From Confluentibacter flavum (lineage in GTDB: Bacteria > Bacteroidota > Bacteroidia > Flavobacteriales > Flavobacteriaceae): DNA of 64,000 nt. This document shows positions 8,605 through 17,803 of this stretch, piece after piece; the first letter of the stretch is position 1, and each line of letters starts with the position of its first letter. Below the pieces are notes generated by a model. It was not told the DNA's origin. It made no database searches and worked only from the letters and a program-made list of their open reading frames with translations. The DNA lies in NCBI RefSeq assembly GCF_002843175.1, contig NZ_PJEO01000054.1, positions 1-64,000 of the forward strand, written 5' to 3'. Made by a program: the position numbers and the translations under genes.

Positions 8605-9438
8605 ATGAAAATTTACAACACAACTAAAGGGATCTTAGTTCAATCCGACACATCATTTTACATAGTAAATGAAAATTGGGATGATTTTTTTAATAATGAT
8701 AATTTGTACGACAAAGTTCAAGACATTGTTAAAAAAAATTTAGCAATTGATAATGCAGAAGACATTATAGCAAACCATCTGTTAGTGCCAATGAAAAGCC
8801 AAGAATTATGGGCTAGTGGCGTTACCTATTTCAATAGCAAATTAGGAAGACAAGAAGAAAGTAAAGGTACTGGCGGCGGCGATTATTATGAGCGTGTTTA
8901 TAATGCCGACAGACCAGAATTGTTTTTTAAAGCTACTGTAAATAGAGCGGTGCCATCTGGTGGAAAAGTAAACATTAGAAAAGATTCTACTTGGGATGTG
9001 CCAGAACCAGAATTAACATTGGCTATCACATCTTCTGGAAAGATAATTGGTTATACCATTGGGAATGATATGAGTTCTAGAAGTATTGAAGGCGAAAATC
9101 CTTTATACCTTCCGCAAGCTAAAACATACGATGCTTGTGCTGGTTTAGGGCCATGTGTTTATTTAACAAAAGAAGCACTTCCTTTAGATACTAAAATTGC
9201 TATGAAAATCAACAGAAATGGACAAACTGTTTTTGAAGATACCATCGAAATAAATAAGATTAAACGTAAGTTCGAAGATTTGGTTCATTACCTATATAAA
9301 GAATGTTCTTTTGCTTACGGAAGTTTCTTGATGACCGGTACCGGTATCGTACCAACGACCGCTTTTACATTACAAAGTGGCGATGAAGTTAAAATTACTA
9401 TAGACAACATAGGTACTTTAGTAAACTATATAAGATGA
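8605..9438 (+). CDS. FAH family protein, probable 2-keto-3-deoxy-pentonate dehydratase
   Basis: A 277-residue fumarylacetoacetate hydrolase superfamily enzyme. Metal ligands are visible as Glu134 and Glu136 in [10 protein letters not shown] and Asp155 in IGNDMSSRS. The N-terminal 60 residues form the usual leading domain. Within this superfamily, KdaD-type enzymes (EC 4.2.1.141) dehydrate 2-keto-3-deoxy-D-arabinonate/xylonate to 2-oxoglutarate semialdehyde. Position between an aldonate dehydratase and the semialdehyde dehydrogenase makes that role the best inference. An aldol-type cleavage (Dahms route) is less likely because no glycolaldehyde-handling gene is present. It starts directly behind the permease, and its stop overlaps the start of the esterase by four bases. 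Confidence 0.8.
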   Translation: MKIYNTTKGILVQSDTSFYIVNENWDDFFNNDNLYDKVQDIVKKNLAIDNAEDIIANHLLVPMKSQELWASGVTYFNSKLGRQEESKGTGGGDYYERVYNADRPELFFKATVNRAVPSGGKVNIRKDSTWDVPEPELTLAITSSGKIIGYTIGNDMSSRSIEGENPLYLPQAKTYDACAGLGPCVYLTKEALPLDTKIAMKINRNGQTVFEDTIEINKIKRKFEDLVHYLYKECSFAYGSFLMTGTGIVPTTAFTLQSGDEVKITIDNIGTLVNYIR

Positions 9439-10313
9439 AATCAATAAAAACTGTTTTTGCTTTTTTGCTCCTTATGACTTTAAAATTAAGTTTCGGGCAA
9501 GAAAGTGAATACAGTTTTAGTGAAGATTCTAAACGGCATGATGGTGTTCCGAAAGGCATGGCAACAAAACATGTCTGGAAGAGCACCATTTTTGATGGCA
9601 CTATTAGGGAGTATTATTTGTACGTTCCTGTGCAATATAACCCCAATGAAGCTGCTGCTTTAATGGTTTTTCAAGATGGACATGCTTATGTGAATGAAGA
9701 GGGTGATTTTAGAGTGCCTGTTGTGTTCGATAATCTCATACATAATAAAGAATTGCCTATTACTATTGGGTTATTTATAAACCCAGGGCACAAGGGTTCC
9801 GAATTGCCTGAAAATCCCTTCAGGGCCAGTAACCGAAGCATTGAGTATGATAGCTTAAATGATGCCTACGCGCAGTTTCTTATAGAAGAATTAATACCAG
9901 AAATAAGCAAAACATATAATATCACCAACAATCCACAAATGAGAGCCATTTGTGGATTGTCTTCTGGTGGCATTTGTGCCTTTACAGCAGCATGGGAAAG
10001 ACCCGATTATTTTAGTAAAGTCATGAGCCATTATGGAAGTTTTACCAACATTCGTGGCGGACATAATTATGAAGCCATGATTAGAAAAACTCCTAAAAAG
10101 AATATCAAAGTGTATCTACAGGATGGTTCCAATGATTTAAATAATGAGCATGGAAATTGGTGGCTTGCTAACCAGCAAATGGCATCATCATTAGAGTATA
10201 AATCATATGATTACACCTTTGTAACAGGAACTGGAGCTCACAATGGAAAACATGGAGGTAGTGTGCTCCCTGATGCGTTGAAATGGTTATGGTCTGATGT
10301 TATGAACGAATAA
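9435..10313 (+). CDS. Secreted esterase, esterase-D / feruloyl-esterase-like
   Basis: A 292-residue alpha/beta-hydrolase of the enterochelin-esterase/esterase-D group, which includes feruloyl and acetylxylan esterases (CE1-like). A Sec signal peptide covers the first 21 residues (cleavage likely at SFGQ). The nucleophile elbow GLSSGG places Ser176; a candidate Asp is in YLQDGSND and a His in [11 protein letters not shown] near the C-terminus. Sitting in an operon with a GH10 xylanase, it plausibly removes ester side groups (ferulate or acetate) from xylan. The start overlaps the preceding stop (ATGA), which supports translational coupling. Confidence 0.82.
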   Translation: MKSIKTVFAFLLLMTLKLSFGQESEYSFSEDSKRHDGVPKGMATKHVWKSTIFDGTIREYYLYVPVQYNPNEAAALMVFQDGHAYVNEEGDFRVPVVFDNLIHNKELPITIGLFINPGHKGSELPENPFRASNRSIEYDSLNDAYAQFLIEELIPEISKTYNITNNPQMRAICGLSSGGICAFTAAWERPDYFSKVMSHYGSFTNIRGGHNYEAMIRKTPKKNIKVYLQDGSNDLNNEHGNWWLANQQMASSLEYKSYDYTFVTGTGAHNGKHGGSVLPDALKWLWSDVMNE

Positions 10314-10337
10314 AAATAGAATTAAAAAAATCACAAA

Positions 10338-11918
10338 ATGGAACTAATAGGAAAAAATTATATAGCAGGAGTTTTATCCTCAAAAGGGAAAATTACATTT
10401 AAAGGTGTAAACCCTTCTGATGCTTCAGAATTACCAACACTGTTTTATGAAGCAACCATAGAAGAGGTTGATGAAGCAGCATCAAAAGCGCATGAAGCAT
10501 TCGCTATATACCGTAAAAAAAGCGGAATAGAAAAAGCGTTATTTTTGGATGTTATTGCGGATGAAATTTTAAATCTTGGAGATGATTTGATTGATCGTTG
10601 TTCTGCAGAAACCGGTTTACCTCCGGGTAGAATAATTAATGAACGCGCCAGAACTATGGGGCAATTAAAATTATTTGCGACTGTTTTACGTGAAGGTTCT
10701 TGGGTTGAGGCCAGAATAGATACGGCTATTCCAAACAGGGAGCCATTGCCGAGATCCGATTTTAGATATATGCAAAAGCCGTTAGGGGTTGTTGGTGTTT
10801 TTGGAGCAAGCAATTTTCCATTGGCGTTTTCAGTTGCTGGCGGCGATACTGCTTCGGCTTTGGCGAGTGGTTGCCCTGTAATTGTAAAAGCGCATCCATC
10901 CCATCCTGGAACTTGCGAGTTGGTGGCAATGGCCATTAACAAAGCTGTAGAAAAAACCAATATGCCTAATGGCGTGTTTTCTATGGTTCATGGTCCCTCG
11001 GTAGAAGTAGGAATGGCTCTTGTAACTCATCCACATGTTAAAGCGATTGGGTTTACGGGATCTACAAGGGGAGGAATCGCTATTTTTCAAGCGGCTAATA
11101 ACCGCGAAGAACCTATTCCCGTTTATTCTGAAATGGGAAGTACTAATCCTGTATTTATCTTGCCAGAAGCATTGAAAGAACGTTCTGAAAAGATTGCTAA
11201 AGAATTAACAGAGTCTGTAACCCTTGGGGCAGGACAGTTTTGTACGAACCCAGGTTTGGTTTTTTTGAATAATGATGAAAACCTGCAAGAATTTCAGAAA
11301 GAAACAGTAAAGCATTTTGAAGAAGTTGAAGCTGCAGCTATGCTAAATAAAGGAATTAAAGCGGCATTCGATAGCGGTATTGAACATTTGTCCAAAAATG
11401 CCGATACGGTAAAATTATTAGCTAAAGGAAAAGAAAGCTCAGAAGGTTATAAAGGTAGTGCGCATTTATTCGAAACAAAAGCCAAAAGTTTTATTGAAAA
11501 GAAATTTTTGGAAGAAGAGAATTTTGGGCCATCTACAATTAATATTATTGCTGACTCGAGGGAAGAGTTGTTGGCTTCTGCGAGAAAAATGAAAGGTCAT
11601 TTAACGGCTACATTATTTGCTACAGCAAATGATTTAGCAAATTATACCGATTTAATAGATATTTTAGAACAAAAAGTAGGTAGGTTAATCCTTAACGAAT
11701 TTCCAACTGGCGTTGAGGTTTGTCATTCTATGGTTCATGGTGGGCCATTTCCGGCAACATCAAATAGTCGCTCCACATCTGTTGGAACGGCCGCTATATA
11801 TCGTTTTACACGCCCAGTATGTTATCAAAATTTTCCTGAACATTTATTGCCAGAGGAATTAAAAACCGATAATCCCTTAGGAATTATGAGACTATTTAAT
11901 GGAGATTATAAAAGATAA
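10338..11918 (+). CDS. 2,5-dioxopentanoate (2-oxoglutarate semialdehyde) dehydrogenase
   Basis: A 526-residue aldehyde dehydrogenase. Catalytic Cys302 lies in GAGQFCTNPG and general-base Glu265 in YSEMGSTNP; the cofactor-binding GFTGSTRGG loop is at 238-246. Length and the VFGASNFPLAFSVAGGDTASALASGCPVIVKAHPSH region are typical of alpha-ketoglutaric semialdehyde dehydrogenases (EC 1.2.1.26), the last step of the Weimberg route that gives 2-oxoglutarate. It is the last gene of the operon, and a bidirectional terminator follows. In the window it links pentonate breakdown directly to the TCA cycle. Confidence 0.88.
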   Translation: MELIGKNYIAGVLSSKGKITFKGVNPSDASELPTLFYEATIEEVDEAASKAHEAFAIYRKKSGIEKALFLDVIADEILNLGDDLIDRCSAETGLPPGRIINERARTMGQLKLFATVLREGSWVEARIDTAIPNREPLPRSDFRYMQKPLGVVGVFGASNFPLAFSVAGGDTASALASGCPVIVKAHPSHPGTCELVAMAINKAVEKTNMPNGVFSMVHGPSVEVGMALVTHPHVKAIGFTGSTRGGIAIFQAANNREEPIPVYSEMGSTNPVFILPEALKERSEKIAKELTESVTLGAGQFCTNPGLVFLNNDENLQEFQKETVKHFEEVEAAAMLNKGIKAAFDSGIEHLSKNADTVKLLAKGKESSEGYKGSAHLFETKAKSFIEKKFLEEENFGPSTINIIADSREELLASARKMKGHLTATLFATANDLANYTDLIDILEQKVGRLILNEFPTGVEVCHSMVHGGPFPATSNSRSTSVGTAAIYRFTRPVCYQNFPEHLLPEELKTDNPLGIMRLFNGDYKR

Positions 11919-11932
11919 AAGAATGACAAAGC

Positions 11933-11965
11933 AAAAGAGCCAAGAATTAGATCCTTGGCTCTTTT
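11933..11965. terminator. Bidirectional terminator
   Basis: A 12-bp perfect stem (AAAAGAGCCAAG paired with CTTGGCTCTTTT) and a 9-base loop between two convergent genes. The A and T ends of the stem give a U-tract for transcripts from either side, so it can end both the pentonate operon and the acetylesterase gene. Confidence 0.8.
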
Positions 11966-11998
11966 ACTTTTATTAAGATTTCAAATTATTAATATGTA

Positions 11999-13948
11999 TT
12001 ATGGAAATTGATATTTTTGATTTTCAGTAATAACTTTCCAATCATCCGTTCTAAAGGGAACGGCAGGGAAATTTTCTTTGTTGTAGAGATTGCAATCACC
12101 AGCATCATCGGCCCAACCTAAACGAACCGCAATAGGGTTTTTTAAGTCATCATGATAGACAATTACTTTGTTATCGTCAATGTATGCTTTGGCATAATAA
12201 AATGTTTTATCTGCCCCGGCAATGTCAAATCCTTTTAAATATCCATATTTATCAGGCGTCATTAAGCCGCTTCCTATGTCATCAAAAGACAAAATGATTT
12301 TGTTGTCTTTTATTTCCATGGATTTATAAGTAGGACCACTAAAAACAACATCCTTATTATAAACATTATTTAAAGCAATAGCGGCAAGCCTTTTGCCCAC
12401 ATCTTGTTTGTTTGTTGGATGGATATCTATGGCATTTCCCACATCAGTAGTTACGGCCATTCCTGTATTTGGAACTGTATTTAGTGTGTGTGTTTGTGCT
12501 TCCCTTAGCTCGGCCCATTTGCTACCTTTGTTGCTATTGCCTCCAAACTCATCGAATGTAGAAAGTTGAACAAAATAAAAAGGGAAATCCCCTTGGTTCC
12601 ATTTTTGTCTCCAATCAGCAATCATTAATGGAAATGCTGTTTTATATTGTTGTGCTCTATTAACATTAGCTTCACCCTGATACCATAGAACGCCTTCGAT
12701 GGCGTAAGGAATTAAAGGATTTACCATGGCATTGAATAATAATGATGGGTAACTATTTGGGGATATAGAAGTCAAAACATCAACAACTTGATATCTCCAA
12801 GCTCCTGTCAAAGGAATTACGGCATTCTGGGTAGTTAATTTTAAATCGGATGCTTCACCATAAATACCGCCGCCACCTGTGTTGTCAACAATTCTAACGG
12901 CAATGGTATTGATGCCTTCTTTCAAGATTCCTGCTGGGATTTTATAGTCTCTTTTTAAATTATATAGATTAGTTGTTCCTACTTCTCTACCATTTATATA
13001 TGTAATATCTATGTCGTCAATTTTTGCCAATTCCAAAAAGGCTTCTTTGTTGGCATCATCTTTTGAGATTGTAAATGTTTTACGCATCCATACAGTTCCA
13101 TCAAGGTTTCCTAAGGCTTGGTTTTCCCAAAGACTAGGGGCATTCATTTCTGGCCAACCACTATCATTATAATCAGGATTTTTGAAGGCCTCTTCATTAT
13201 CCATGGTTATTTTTGAACCTTGAATTTTTTCTACTTTTTCTAAAATGGACTTCACTTGAAATTCTAAAATAGCATCGGTATCAATATCGGGCATATTTGC
13301 TATCATGTCTTTGAATTCATCGCTACCCTCAAAGGCTTTCCTGCTAGTCCAAGTTTCAACACAAGTGCCACCCCATGAGGTATGTATTATGCCAACAGGG
13401 ATTTTTAATTCGTTATATATTTTTTTAGCAAAAAAGTAACCTATCGCCGAAAAATTGCCAACCGTATTTGTGCTGCAAACATCCCATTTACCGTTTTTTA
13501 ATTTTTGCTTTGGAGTTGTGGAAACATCCTTTTCAACTAAAAACTGACGAATCATTGGGTAGTTTGCATCATTCATTTCTTGTGGCGCATTCATTGCCTG
13601 ACTAACGGTAAACTCCATATTAGATTGGCCGCTGCAAACCCAAACTTCACCCACTAAAATATCCTTTAGGGTTATTAGGTTTTTTCCTTTGATAGACATG
13701 TTATAAGGACCGCCTGCAGGTTCTGGTTTTAAATTAACCTGCCATTTACCATTTTTATCGGCTTTGGTTTTTACAATTTGATTGTTAAAATGAATTTCAA
13801 TGTTCTCATTCGCATCTGCCCAACCCCATACAGGAATGGGTTTATTGCGTTGTAAAACCATATTGTCAGCAAACAACAAGGGTAATTCTATATTAGCATA
13901 AGAATGAAAGCTAAAAATTAAGAGTAGTAATGTTAAAAAGTTTTTCAT
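11999..13948 (-). CDS. Sialate O-acetylesterase-like SGNH acetylesterase
   Basis: A 649-residue secreted esterase of the sialate O-acetylesterase (DUF303/SASA) family. A signal peptide covers about 18 residues (ending HSYAN). The block I nucleophile Ser109 lies in VCSGQSNME, and the Asp508-x-His510 pair in AIDIHPTNK completes the triad. Between them lies an inserted beta-rich, jelly-roll-like region (about 240-390). Family members remove O-acetyl groups from sialic acids or from xylan and pectin. With a xylanase operon converging on it, xylan or a side-chain acetyl is the likelier target here, but this is inference. It has its own promoter region facing the deoxyhexose cluster. Confidence 0.85.
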   Translation of the reverse strand: MKNFLTLLLLIFSFHSYANIELPLLFADNMVLQRNKPIPVWGWADANENIEIHFNNQIVKTKADKNGKWQVNLKPEPAGGPYNMSIKGKNLITLKDILVGEVWVCSGQSNMEFTVSQAMNAPQEMNDANYPMIRQFLVEKDVSTTPKQKLKNGKWDVCSTNTVGNFSAIGYFFAKKIYNELKIPVGIIHTSWGGTCVETWTSRKAFEGSDEFKDMIANMPDIDTDAILEFQVKSILEKVEKIQGSKITMDNEEAFKNPDYNDSGWPEMNAPSLWENQALGNLDGTVWMRKTFTISKDDANKEAFLELAKIDDIDITYINGREVGTTNLYNLKRDYKIPAGILKEGINTIAVRIVDNTGGGGIYGEASDLKLTTQNAVIPLTGAWRYQVVDVLTSISPNSYPSLLFNAMVNPLIPYAIEGVLWYQGEANVNRAQQYKTAFPLMIADWRQKWNQGDFPFYFVQLSTFDEFGGNSNKGSKWAELREAQTHTLNTVPNTGMAVTTDVGNAIDIHPTNKQDVGKRLAAIALNNVYNKDVVFSGPTYKSMEIKDNKIILSFDDIGSGLMTPDKYGYLKGFDIAGADKTFYYAKAYIDDNKVIVYHDDLKNPIAVRLGWADDAGDCNLYNKENFPAVPFRTDDWKVITENQKYQFP

Positions 13949-14088
13949 ATCAGTTTAGTAACTTAGTTTAAGATATTGACTTATTTGATGCAAAATATAA
14001 AAATAACTTTAAACAAATGGGTCAAAATGTATCCTTTGTAGAAAATATAAAACCATGTGCATTACGTTTTTTAAAAGGGTTGTATTAG

Positions 14089-14112
14089 TTGGGAAATTTC
14101 TTGGGAAATTTT
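14089..14112 (+). repeat. Tandem 12-bp repeat upstream of the deoxyhexose cluster
   Basis: Two adjacent copies of TTGGGAAATTTC/T, differing only in the last base. The second copy ends with the TTTG that can serve as the -33 box of the cluster promoter. This could be a pair of regulator half-sites on one face of the helix (12-bp period), or chance. Confidence 0.6.
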
Positions 14113-14169
14113 GTATTCATTGCATAATATTTAATTAATTTTACAATCCTGACTTTATATAAAGTTAGG
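14110..14169 (+). promoter_or_regulatory. Candidate promoter and operator of the deoxyhexose cluster
   Basis: TTTG at 14110-14113 and TAATTTTA at 14136-14143 (spacing 22) resemble the Bacteroidota -33/-7 pair. Directly after the -7 box, where transcription would start, lies a 22-bp near-perfect palindrome at 14148-14169 (core ACTTTATATAAAGT, outer CCT/AGG, one mismatched pair). A repressor bound there would block initiation. The regulator is not encoded next to the cluster. Confidence 0.4.
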
Positions 14170-14240
14170 CTAAAAACCCCTTTAAACTTCACGTAAATTG
14201 AAAGGGAAATCATATTTAGATAATCTAAGAAATAAAAAAA

Positions 14241-15257
14241 ATGAAATACATCGTTTGTGAAGAACCAAACAAGTTTGCATTAAAAGAAAAGGAAATCCCT
14301 GTAAAAGAAGATAATCAAGCCCTTATAAAAATACATAGAGTAGGCATTTGCGGCACAGATTTACATGCTTATTCTGGTAATCAAGCATTTTTTACCTATC
14401 CAAGAATATTGGGACACGAGTTGGCCGGTGAAATATTGGAAATTGGTGGGAATCCTAAAAATTTAAAAGTAGGCGATAGCGTTATTGTCATGCCTTATGT
14501 CAGTTGCGGAACCTGTGTTGCCTGTCGACAAGGAAAAACCAATTGTTGTACCAACATAAGGGTTTTGGGAGTGCATACTGATGGTGGCATGCAAGAAAAA
14601 ATTGCCGTAAGAACAGATTTGCTACTTCCAGCTAATCATCTTTCTTATGAAGCAATGGCCATTGTAGAACCATTGGCAATTGGCGCGCATGCTATTCGAA
14701 GAGCAAATGTACTAAAAGGAGAAACCATTGTTGTTATTGGTTGTGGACCTATTGGTATTGGTTTAATGAAATTGGCTCAAATTAAGGGTGCAGAAGTTAT
14801 TGCTTTAGATGTTGATGAAGCAAGATTGAAATTTGTAAAAAATGAAATCGGTGTTAAGCATACGGTAAAAGTTTCTGAAACGGCCGTTGAAGAAGTGTCA
14901 AAGATAACTAATGGAGATTTAGCCGCAGTTGTTTTTGATGCCACAGGAAATAAAAGAGCCTTAGAGGGAGGTATTGGTTATATGTCGCATGGCGGAAGGT
15001 ATGTTTTGGTAGGCTTATCAAAAGGGGAATTAACCTTTAGCCATCCAGCCATTCATGCCAAAGAATCCACTATTATGTGCAGTAGAAATGCTACTTTAGA
15101 AGATTTTGAATTTGTGATAGACAATCTCGATAAGTTTCCAACCAACGCTTTTGTAACCCATCAAGTAAGTTTTAACGATATGATTTCCAACTTCGATTCT
15201 TGGCTAGACCCAAAAACAAAGGTAATCAAAGCCATGGTAAATTTTAATATGGAGTAA
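14241..15257 (+). CDS. Zinc-dependent alcohol dehydrogenase (MDR family)
   Basis: A 338-residue medium-chain dehydrogenase/reductase of the sorbitol dehydrogenase / L-galactonate-5-dehydrogenase (RspB/YjjN) type. Catalytic zinc ligands are visible at Cys37 (GICGTD) and His59-Glu60 (LGHELAGE); the structural zinc uses Cys89, Cys92, Cys95 and Cys102/103. The NAD-binding motif is GCGPIG at 167-172. It is the first gene of the deoxyhexose cluster. Possible roles are oxidation of the sugar or of a pathway acid, or reduction of lactaldehyde; the sequence does not settle which. The start has an A-rich leader without a Shine-Dalgarno sequence. Confidence 0.85.
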   Translation: MKYIVCEEPNKFALKEKEIPVKEDNQALIKIHRVGICGTDLHAYSGNQAFFTYPRILGHELAGEILEIGGNPKNLKVGDSVIVMPYVSCGTCVACRQGKTNCCTNIRVLGVHTDGGMQEKIAVRTDLLLPANHLSYEAMAIVEPLAIGAHAIRRANVLKGETIVVIGCGPIGIGLMKLAQIKGAEVIALDVDEARLKFVKNEIGVKHTVKVSETAVEEVSKITNGDLAAVVFDATGNKRALEGGIGYMSHGGRYVLVGLSKGELTFSHPAIHAKESTIMCSRNATLEDFEFVIDNLDKFPTNAFVTHQVSFNDMISNFDSWLDPKTKVIKAMVNFNME

Positions 15258-15299
15258 AAATGTATATTGCATACTTAATTGTTATTTTGAATTAACAAC

Positions 15300-16073
15300 A
15301 TGAAATTTAGCCTTAAAAATAAAGTCGCCATTGTTACAGGTGGCGGCAGTGGTATAGGTAAATCCATTTCAAAAACCTTGGCAGAGCAAGGTGCTTATGT
15401 CCATATTTTAGAACTGAATGCCGACAATGGAAATATTACTTTAAATGACATAGTAGAAAATGGCGGTTTAGCTGAAATACATGCGTGTAATGTGGCAAAC
15501 CAAGAAGACGTTACAAGAGTAATTAATAAAATTTCAGAAAAAAGTACCATCAATATTCTTATAAACAATGCAGGAGTAGCACATATTGGAAATATAGAAA
15601 AAACACTGGAAGCCGATTTAGACAGGGTCTATAACGTTAACGTAAAAGGCGTTTATAACTGTATTTTTAGTGCCATACCATACATGAAAAAACATGGTGG
15701 CGTTATCATAAACATGGCATCTGTAGCTAGTTCTGTAGCAGTTTCCGATAGGTTTGCCTATTCCATGTCTAAAGGCGCCACACTTACCATGACCTATTCA
15801 GTAGCAAAAGATTATATTGGTTATGGTATTAGATGTAATTCTATTTCCCCAGCAAGAATCCATACGCCTTTTGTGGATGGATTTTTAAAAAATAATTATC
15901 CAGGAAAAGAAACAGAGATGTTTGAAAAACTTTCTAAAACCCAGCCTATAGGGCGCATGGGTGTTCCGCAGGAAGTAGCCGATTTGGCTTTGTATTTATG
16001 CTCTGATGAAGCGTCTTTTATTACGGGAACCGATTTTCCTATTGATGGCGGATTTATAAAACTAAACGGATAA
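15300..16073 (+). CDS. SDR oxidoreductase, candidate 2-keto-3-deoxy-L-fuconate dehydrogenase
   Basis: A classical 257-residue short-chain dehydrogenase: cofactor loop TGGGSGIG at 13-20, NNAG at 89-92, a Ser near 141 and Y154-SMS-K158, with GGFIKLNG at the C-terminus. Placed directly before a diketo-acid hydrolase, it is the best candidate for oxidising 2-keto-3-deoxy-L-fuconate (or the rhamnose counterpart) to the 2,4-diketo acid. The other SDR in the cluster could hold this role instead. The 42-base leader contains a crude repetition of ATAAACGA. Confidence 0.8.
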   Translation: MKFSLKNKVAIVTGGGSGIGKSISKTLAEQGAYVHILELNADNGNITLNDIVENGGLAEIHACNVANQEDVTRVINKISEKSTINILINNAGVAHIGNIEKTLEADLDRVYNVNVKGVYNCIFSAIPYMKKHGGVIINMASVASSVAVSDRFAYSMSKGATLTMTYSVAKDYIGYGIRCNSISPARIHTPFVDGFLKNNYPGKETEMFEKLSKTQPIGRMGVPQEVADLALYLCSDEASFITGTDFPIDGGFIKLNG

Positions 16074-16115
16074 ACAATTTAACGTATAAACGAATAAACG
16101 ATTAAACCAGAAAAT

Positions 16116-16976
16116 ATGAAACTAATAAGATTTGGAGACGTAGGTAAAGAAAAGCCTGGAGTTCAATTAGAAAATGGAACTAAAATAGATGTATCTCATT
16201 TTGGAGAGGATTATAATGAGACTTTTTTTGAAACTAAAGGTATTGAAAGATTAAAAAACTGGTTAAAAGATAATGAAAGTAAATGTCCGTCAATTTCTGC
16301 GGAAGCTCGTTTGGGTTCACCAATTTCTCGTCCATCCAAACTTGTTTGCATCGGTTTAAATTATGCACAACACGCTGTCGAAGCTGGTATGAAGATTCCT
16401 AGTGAACCTGTGTTGTTTTTCAAATCGACCACCGCAATCATTGGTCCAAATGATGACGTTATTATCCCAAAGGGAAGTAAAAAAACAGATTGGGAAGTAG
16501 AATTAGCAGTCGTTATTGGTAAAAAGGCGTCATATATTTCAAAAGAAGAAGTTATAGATCATATAGCTGGATATGTATTACATAACGATATTAGTGAGCG
16601 CTCTTTCCAAATTGAAAGAGAAGGACAGTGGTGTAAAGGTAAAGGATGTGATACATTTGCGCCTTTAGGACCATTTTTAGCAACAACAGACGAAATAAAA
16701 AATCCCAATAATTTGAAGCTTTGGTTAAAGCTAAATGGCAAAACCATGCAAGATAGCTCTACATCAGACTTTATATTTAATATTCAAGAGTCCATTAGTT
16801 ATATCAGTCAGTTTATGACGTTGCTACCTGGTGATGTTATTTCAACAGGAACGCCATTTGGAGTTGGTTTGGGTTTAAAACCACCATTATATTTAAAACC
16901 GGGCGATGTTATGGAATTAGGTATTGAAGGATTAGGAGTTTCAAAACAAAGCGTGAAAGCATATCAAACAAAATGA
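16116..16976 (+). CDS. FAH family hydrolase, candidate 2,4-diketo-3-deoxy-L-fuconate hydrolase
   Basis: A 286-residue fumarylacetoacetate hydrolase family protein of the type often labelled ureidoglycolate lyase or L-2,4-diketo-3-deoxyrhamnonate hydrolase. The N-terminal 70-residue domain is followed by the catalytic domain beginning KLVCIGLNYAQHA. Metal ligands Glu127 and Glu129 (DWEVELAVVIG) and Asp158 (HNDISERS) are visible, as is STGTPFGVG near 248. In non-phosphorylative deoxyhexose routes this enzyme splits the 2,4-diketo acid into pyruvate and L-lactate. The neighbouring lactonase and FucP agree. Its stop overlaps the lactonase start by four bases. Confidence 0.82.
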   Translation: MKLIRFGDVGKEKPGVQLENGTKIDVSHFGEDYNETFFETKGIERLKNWLKDNESKCPSISAEARLGSPISRPSKLVCIGLNYAQHAVEAGMKIPSEPVLFFKSTTAIIGPNDDVIIPKGSKKTDWEVELAVVIGKKASYISKEEVIDHIAGYVLHNDISERSFQIEREGQWCKGKGCDTFAPLGPFLATTDEIKNPNNLKLWLKLNGKTMQDSSTSDFIFNIQESISYISQFMTLLPGDVISTGTPFGVGLGLKPPLYLKPGDVMELGIEGLGVSKQSVKAYQTK

Positions 16977-17800
16977 TAATAGATAGTCATCAACATTTTT
17001 GGCATTATGAACCTGTAAAACATGCATGGATAGATGATGATATGGCTGCTATTCGGAAAGATTTCATGCCTTCAGATTTAGAAGTTGTTTATAAAAAACA
17101 TGGTATTGATGGTTGTGTTGCCGTTCAAGCGGACCAAACGCTTGCTGAAACGGATTTTCTTTTGAAAGTATCATCAGAACATGATTTTATTAAAGGCGTT
17201 GTTGGTTGGGTAGATTTACGAAATAATAACATTGAAGCCACTTTAGAAACCTATGCCCAACATAAAAAGCTTAAAGGCTTTCGGCACGTGGTTCAGGGTG
17301 AACCGGATCATAATTTTTTGCTTCGACCTCGTTTTTTGATAGGCATCTCCTTGTTGAAAAAATTTAATTTTACCTACGATATATTAATTTTTCCACATCA
17401 ACTTGGTGCAACTTTAGAGTTTGTTAAACAATTCCCAAATCATAAATTTGTGATTGATCATATAGCAAAACCATATATAAAAGATGGTTTTTATGATGGT
17501 TGGGCTACTTTAATGAAAGACATAGCAAAACATGAAAATGTAACCTGCAAGTTATCTGGAATGATTACCGAAGCCGATTATAAACTTTGGACTCCAGAAC
17601 AAATCAAACCCTATATGGAATTGGTTTTAGAAGCTTTTGGAGCAGAACGGTTAATGTTTGGATCAGACTGGCCTGTATGTTTAGTAGCAGGAAACTATTC
17701 AAAAGTAAAAAACTTGGTAACTGATTTTATATCAAAATTAAGCTCCAGTGAGCAGGTGCAAATTATGGGAATTAATGCTATAAATTTTTATAATCTCTAA
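16973..17800 (+). CDS. Amidohydrolase, L-fuconolactonase family
   Basis: A 275-residue member of the COG3618 amidohydrolase group, TIM-barrel lactonases that open L-fucono- or L-rhamnono-lactones. Motifs seen: DSHQHFW at 4-10 (first-strand His pair), DHIAKP at 162-167 and FGSDWP at 229-234 with the catalytic Asp. Start and previous stop overlap (ATGA). Three bases separate it from the next SDR. Together with FucP this supports an L-fucose route: sugar to lactone, lactone to L-fuconate here, then dehydration and oxidation. Confidence 0.88.
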   Translation: MIIDSHQHFWHYEPVKHAWIDDDMAAIRKDFMPSDLEVVYKKHGIDGCVAVQADQTLAETDFLLKVSSEHDFIKGVVGWVDLRNNNIEATLETYAQHKKLKGFRHVVQGEPDHNFLLRPRFLIGISLLKKFNFTYDILIFPHQLGATLEFVKQFPNHKFVIDHIAKPYIKDGFYDGWATLMKDIAKHENVTCKLSGMITEADYKLWTPEQIKPYMELVLEAFGAERLMFGSDWPVCLVAGNYSKVKNLVTDFISKLSSSEQVQIMGINAINFYNL

Positions 17801-17803
17801 TTA

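Noticed and set aside
10445-10960. 171-codon open frame on the minus strand
   Set aside because: Antisense of the semialdehyde dehydrogenase; no start context and no domain.
14178-14206. CCCTTT/AAAGGG inverted repeat in the deoxyhexose leader
   Set aside because: Only six pairs over a 17-base loop; too weak to call.
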